A stretch of 56,552 nucleotides of DNA from Thermacetogenium sp. UBA4966 (GTDB lineage Bacteria > Bacillota > DSM-12270 > Thermacetogeniales > Thermacetogeniaceae), in the NCBI GenBank assembly GCA_002397275.1, contig DHAA01000094.1:1-56552 (forward strand). Reading direction: 5' to 3'. Under the pieces are notes generated by a model. The model was given only the letters and a program-made list of their open reading frames with translations. It was not told the origin of the DNA and searched no databases. Numbering within the stretch: position 1 is the stretch's first letter; every line of letters begins with the position of its first letter. The translations under genes were made by a program, and so were the position numbers. Shown piece by piece: positions 53,231 through 56,552 of the stretch.

Positions 53231-53258
53231 ATTCTATCACATTTCTTTTAACTATCAA
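53231..53258 (-). promoter_or_regulatory. Promoter for the riboswitch-controlled surface-protein transcript
   Basis: On the - strand TTGATA (53258-53253) and TAGAAT (53236-53231) are 16 bases apart, with a TGA just before the -10 giving an extended -10 element. About 280 untranslated bases separate it from the riboswitch; I see no gene in them. Confidence 0.65.
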
Positions 53259-53358
53259 TAAGATATTAGCAAAAAAGGCAATAAAATCTTCCGACAAGAT
53301 CAGACATATATAGTCAATCAACAGATAACAGCTGTTATCCAGGTATCTGCGGGGCTCC

Positions 53359-53871
53359 TCAGATCCCGGCCGCTTCGACATCCTCGCTCAACACCTCGGC
53401 AGCCTTTTTCAGTTTGCCTTCAACCTTGGCCAGCCTCACATTTTGGCTGTCCATTTCCGCTCTGCCGACCTGATTGGAATGTTCTATGGCTTTTACCACC
53501 TGGTATATCTCGTCCTGCCTGGTCTCCATATGATCCATCCCGGTCTCCATGTTTCCCATTCTGGTTTCCACATGATCCATCCCGGTTTCCATGTTTCCCA
53601 TTCTGGTTTCCATATGATCCATCCCGGTTTCCATGTTTCCCATTCTGGTCTCCATATGATCCATCCCGGTTTCCATGTTTCCCATTCTGGTCTCCATATG
53701 GCCCATCCTGGTCTCTATGCGATCCATCCTGGTCTCTATGTTTCCCATTCTGGTTTCTATGCGATCCATCCTGGTTTCCATGTTTCCCATTCTGGTTTCT
53801 ATGCCTGCTACTTTATCCTTTATACCGGTCAGTTCCTGCAAGACAAGCTTTTGAAATTCTTCATCGTTCAT
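53359..53871 (-). CDS. Coiled-coil protein made of repeated heptads
   Basis: From the ATG at 53871 (GGGAGGTGAGAGC upstream) the protein is 170 residues. After a short N-terminal part (MNDEEFQKLVLQEL) come heptads of the form METRMGN and METGMDH, about 14 in a row (about 25-115). A charged helical C terminus ends the protein (YQVVKAIEHSNQVGRAEMD and on). The pattern predicts one long coiled coil, probably a dimer or trimer rod. There is no signal peptide, so it is cytoplasmic. The DNA consists of 42-bp repeats. Promoter elements TTGATT and TATAGT lie at 53931-53926 and 53908-53903. The function is unknown. Confidence 0.75.
   Translation of the reverse strand: MNDEEFQKLVLQELTGIKDKVAGIETRMGNMETRMDRIETRMGNIETRMDRIETRMGHMETRMGNMETGMDHMETRMGNMETGMDHMETRMGNMETGMDHVETRMGNMETGMDHMETRQDEIYQVVKAIEHSNQVGRAEMDSQNVRLAKVEGKLKKAAEVLSEDVEAAGI
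53515..53800 (-). repeat. Tandem 42-bp repeats inside the coiled-coil gene
   Basis: About seven copies of a 42-base unit, each made of two related 21-base halves (such as CATGTTTCCCATTCTGGTTTC on the + strand, shown here minus its last base: CATGTTTCCCATTCTGGTTT), are arranged in frame. Copies are highly similar, so the number can change by slippage or recombination without shifting the frame. Confidence 0.8.
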
Positions 53872-55060
53872 GCTCTCACCTCCCGACATACTCCTTGTCC
53901 AAACTATACCTTTTCCGGCTGTGAAAATCAATGTGATTTAACAACGAGACAGGCCAATATTTAGCAAAAGACAGTAAGCGCACTTAACCAGCTTGCGCAT
54001 CCTCTCAAAATCACGCATACCAGGCCTTTTTTATGGGCCCGGTATGCGCTAATGAGAGGGCAGAACACCTGTTGCAGTGGCATTTGCAGCTAAACCCTGC
54101 AGCATTTTTTTATTCGGGCATATCCTCCGGCGCAGAGAGCGATATGTTTAAACGTCTCCCGCAGGAGGTGTCTACCCGGGATTTGCTTTACTTCAGCAGT
54201 TCTTTCAGCTCATCTTCCACCGTGTTGCTGACAGCCAGGGTTCCGCCGAAGATAGTAAAGTTGCTATTGGCGGCTACCGCGCCTGTCAGGTAGTCATCTA
54301 CGTCTGAAATATTATCCTTGACGTAGATGATCGGGTTTCCGTTGACCGCCGCGCCCACGGCGTCAGCCAGTTTCAGGTAGCCGACGATGGAGAAGTCTTT
54401 TGCATCTTTAAAGGCTTTTTCCGCCACGTCAAGGCTGGTCTCGATGCGGCTCTGTCCGGCGTAGCGCTCCTTAGCGCCCAACTCGTTGTAGACTGCCTTG
54501 CTCACCGCATTTTCGCCGCCGATGACGATGATCTTCTTGATACCCAGACTGGTGATCGCATTCTTCGTTTCAGCCGGAACGCTGTTCTTGTCGACCAGCA
54601 GCAGGGGATAGCCTTGGCTGAAAGCCAGGGAGCCGGCCACCAGGGAGTCCGCGGGCGCAAAGCCGCTGACCACGATGGCGGTGTCCGCCGGGCCTCCCTT
54701 GGCTGCGATCGCGGCCGCGGTAGCGTAGCGGTTATTGCCTGTAATGCGCTCTACTTCCAGTCCCAAGCTTTTCAGCTTGCTTTCTACTCCCTGGGATACG
54801 GCCAGTTCGCCCCCTAAGACATAGGCTTTTGTGGCGCCCAGTTTATTGATGGCTGCTTCTATCTCCTGCGGCAGGCTGCCGGGGCTGGTGAGCAGAACCG
54901 GCGCATCCTTCACCCCTGCCAGGTAGCTTGCCGCCAGGCCGTCGGCGAAATTGCCCTGATCGTCCCCGCGGGCGATGATCACTGTCTCCGCTCCATTCGG
55001 GTAGGCGTCCAGCGCTGTTTTGGCGGAGGTGTCGTAGCGGTTGCCTCCGGCTGTTCTCTT
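53811..55060 (-). repeat. Segmental duplication, copy B
   Basis: This copy matches 45421-46680. Here the coiled-coil gene is complete and the CWB2 module belongs to the partial surface protein at 54188. The shared intergenic palindrome lies at about 54023-54056. Because this copy retains the full coiled-coil gene, it is probably closer to the ancestral arrangement. Confidence 0.85.
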
Positions 55061-56552
55061 CACTTCTCCGCCAAGCATAACCAGCTGTTCTTTGGCGGCT
55101 GAAAGCGCGGCAGTTGCATTATCAACCTCTGTCTGGGTGGCGTCCTCTTTGGCGCTGACCGTCCTGGCGGTCTGCAGCGCCTCTGTGAAGCCCGCCCAGC
55201 TCTCTTCTGTGTAGTCGCCGCTCTTCAGTTGCTCAGCCTCGGCGATCAGGGCGTCGAGTTGGGTCTTGTCCGCCGGCTCTTCATAGGCGGGCAGGGTGAT
55301 TTTGAGGGTGCTGCTTACAGCGGCTCCTGCTTTGACCGCGATATAGACGTCCTTCGCTCCTGCGCCGTTCAGCCCGCTCAGGCTGATCACGGTCTTTTCG
55401 GTACCGCAGCTCGTTCCCGCTCCGCTGGTGTCCACATTAGGAGCGGGGCTGTCTGCCTCTACCACGGCGTAGTAATAGCTGCCCGCTCTGTCGGAGGTGA
55501 ATTCCACAATTCCGGCATCCAGCGCGCTGCGCTCTGCCTCCCCGGCACTGAGTTGGGGAGCGGGGTCAATGGCCAGCTTCACAGGCGCGGCCTGCAGGTT
55601 GCCGGCCTCATCTTTGGCGATCACATAGAGGTCATGGGCTGTGCCCGGGGTGAGGCCGCTCACCGCTGTGCTCACTTCGTCGCTTGCGGGTACGGTCACC
55701 GCGGTCCAGGTCTCATAGGCTGTGCCCGGCTCGGCGCCTGAGGCCACCACTTTGTAGTAGGCAATGCCCGGCTCGTCCAGCTTGACTTTCAGGTCGAAGC
55801 CGGAGGCGATGATCTTTTCCACCCGGGGATAGCCTTCGCTGAAGGCTGGCGGCGCGGTGTCGGGTTCTGCCGCGGTGCTCACGTCCAGCTTCACAGGCGA
55901 AACCTGCATATTGCCGGCCTCGTCTTTGGCGATGACGTAAAGGTCGTAGGCAGTGTCGGAAGCAAGACCGCCGATAGCGGCGCTGACTTCACCGCTGTCC
56001 GGGATGTCTACCGCCGTCCAGCCGGCATAGTCGCTCCCCGGATCCTCTCCGTCTGCCACCGCTTTGTAGTAGACAGTACCAGGCTCGTCCAGCTTGACTT
56101 TCAGGTCGAAGCCGGAGGCGATGATCTTTTCAGCCCGGGGATAACCTTCGCTGAAGGCTGGCGGGGTTTCGTCCGGCGGCGCCTTGTAGTAGTGGAGGAT
56201 GGCGCCGCCACCTACGGCAATCTCTACAGCAAAGATGTCATTGGCGGAACTGCCCCATACATCACCAAGAGTTTCTATGCCGGCGGGGATAGTCATCTCG
56301 CTCCAGGCGCTGCCGTCGTAGTGGAGGATAGCACCCCAGCTTGGTCCAACGCCCACCGCATAGACATCGCTGCCGGAGGTGCCCCATATGCTCTGAATTT
56401 CCGTGTCGGCAGGGATGGTCATTTGGTTCCACTCACTGTCGTCGTAGTGGAAGAGGACACCCCCTGATAACATATTGTATCCCGCCGCAAAAACATCAAT
56501 TGAGCAGGAAGGCCGCGGTATTCTTCTGTATATGCGGCAGGAAGGACGCGGT
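54188..56552 (-). CDS. CWB2-anchored surface protein, 5' end outside the window
   Basis: The open frame runs from the window edge to the stop at 54188, over 760 residues. Recognisable parts in order are two or more WGSSANDIFAVE/WGTSGSDVYAVG beta-propeller-type repeats and two fibronectin-like domains with near-identical starts (FSEGYPRAEKIIASGFDLKV). A further beta domain and a FIVAR-like module (YTEESWAGFTEALQTA) follow, then three CWB2 repeats (last 290 residues, starting RTAGGNRYDTSAKTALDAYP). CWB2 anchors it to wall polymer. The first 16 or so residues at the window edge look unlike the rest of the protein. The ligand is unknown. No DUF4430 domain is visible in the part present. Confidence 0.88.
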   Translation of the reverse strand, partial: PRPSCRIYRRIPRPSCSIDVFAAGYNMLSGGVLFHYDDSEWNQMTIPADTEIQSIWGTSGSDVYAVGVGPSWGAILHYDGSAWSEMTIPAGIETLGDVWGSSANDIFAVEIAVGGGAILHYYKAPPDETPPAFSEGYPRAEKIIASGFDLKVKLDEPGTVYYKAVADGEDPGSDYAGWTAVDIPDSGEVSAAIGGLASDTAYDLYVIAKDEAGNMQVSPVKLDVSTAAEPDTAPPAFSEGYPRVEKIIASGFDLKVKLDEPGIAYYKVVASGAEPGTAYETWTAVTVPASDEVSTAVSGLTPGTAHDLYVIAKDEAGNLQAAPVKLAIDPAPQLSAGEAERSALDAGIVEFTSDRAGSYYYAVVEADSPAPNVDTSGAGTSCGTEKTVISLSGLNGAGAKDVYIAVKAGAAVSSTLKITLPAYEEPADKTQLDALIAEAEQLKSGDYTEESWAGFTEALQTARTVSAKEDATQTEVDNATAALSAAKEQLVMLGGEVKRTAGGNRYDTSAKTALDAYPNGAETVIIARGDDQGNFADGLAASYLAGVKDAPVLLTSPGSLPQEIEAAINKLGATKAYVLGGELAVSQGVESKLKSLGLEVERITGNNRYATAAAIAAKGGPADTAIVVSGFAPADSLVAGSLAFSQGYPLLLVDKNSVPAETKNAITSLGIKKIIVIGGENAVSKAVYNELGAKERYAGQSRIETSLDVAEKAFKDAKDFSIVGYLKLADAVGAAVNGNPIIYVKDNISDVDDYLTGAVAANSNFTIFGGTLAVSNTVEDELKELLK

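Noticed and set aside
53515..53800. Regular repeats considered as a CRISPR array.
   Set aside because: There are no unique spacers; the repeats are contiguous, in frame and encode heptads in a gene with promoter and ribosome site.
53443..53964. A 173-residue + frame made of HPGLHVSHSG-like repeats.
   Set aside because: It is the antisense reading of the 42-bp repeats in the coiled-coil gene.

Overview
This window looks like chromosomal DNA from an anaerobic Gram-positive bacterium of the Clostridia, perhaps Peptococcaceae-like. The reasons are purine-rich Shine-Dalgarno sites, TTGAAA/TATAAT-type promoters, cell-wall-binding repeat 2 (CWB2) surface proteins, an ECF-type importer with a fused double ATPase, cobalamin riboswitches with intrinsic terminators, and a KtrAB potassium system. 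The taxonomic placement is inference. No rRNA, tRNA or CRISPR array was recognised.

Positions 1-16300 are mostly on the + strand and deal with ions and export. A collapsed kdp locus (fragments of kdpA, kdpC, kdpD and kdpE joined by deletions) is followed by an ABC-2 exporter pair and a C39-like peptidase. Next come an intact KdpDE-like two-component system and a KtrB/KtrA potassium channel with a striking repeat operator in front. An antimicrobial-peptide-type block follows: response regulator, sensor kinase, ABC ATPase, FtsX-type permease and a secreted membrane-anchored protein. Positions 16300-18120 are a scar region with a group II intron fragment, a Phd/PIN toxin-antitoxin pair and a transposase remnant.

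From about 18100 to the end almost everything is on the - strand, and the theme is cobalamin (vitamin B12). There are three cobalamin riboswitches, each with a downstream terminator. They precede a small DUF2292 gene, a 1996-residue wall protein and a secreted beta-propeller gene. Four proteins carry DUF4430, the beta-grasp domain related to the C-terminal domain of animal transcobalamin and intrinsic factor. The most informative operon (34717 down to 28935) encodes a membrane-anchored alpha/alpha-barrel protein resembling the transcobalamin alpha domain. It is followed by a membrane-anchored DUF4430 protein (the beta domain) and then the ECF transporter T, A and S subunits. I read this as a split transcobalamin-like receptor feeding an ECF cobalamin importer. 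Upstream lies a second operon with a CWB2/propeller protein, another DUF4430 protein and a MoxR-DUF58-transglutaminase-like module; the last of these has Ser where the catalytic Cys should be.

A second regulatory layer is a short leader RNA with core TGACCGAACAACGGAGGCG followed by a terminator. It occurs four to five times, each at a similar distance behind a housekeeping promoter, and once in tandem with a cobalamin riboswitch. I could not assign it to a known class with confidence. The 3' part of the window shows expansion of CWB2 genes by segmental duplication, a coiled-coil gene built from 42-bp repeats, and degraded copies.
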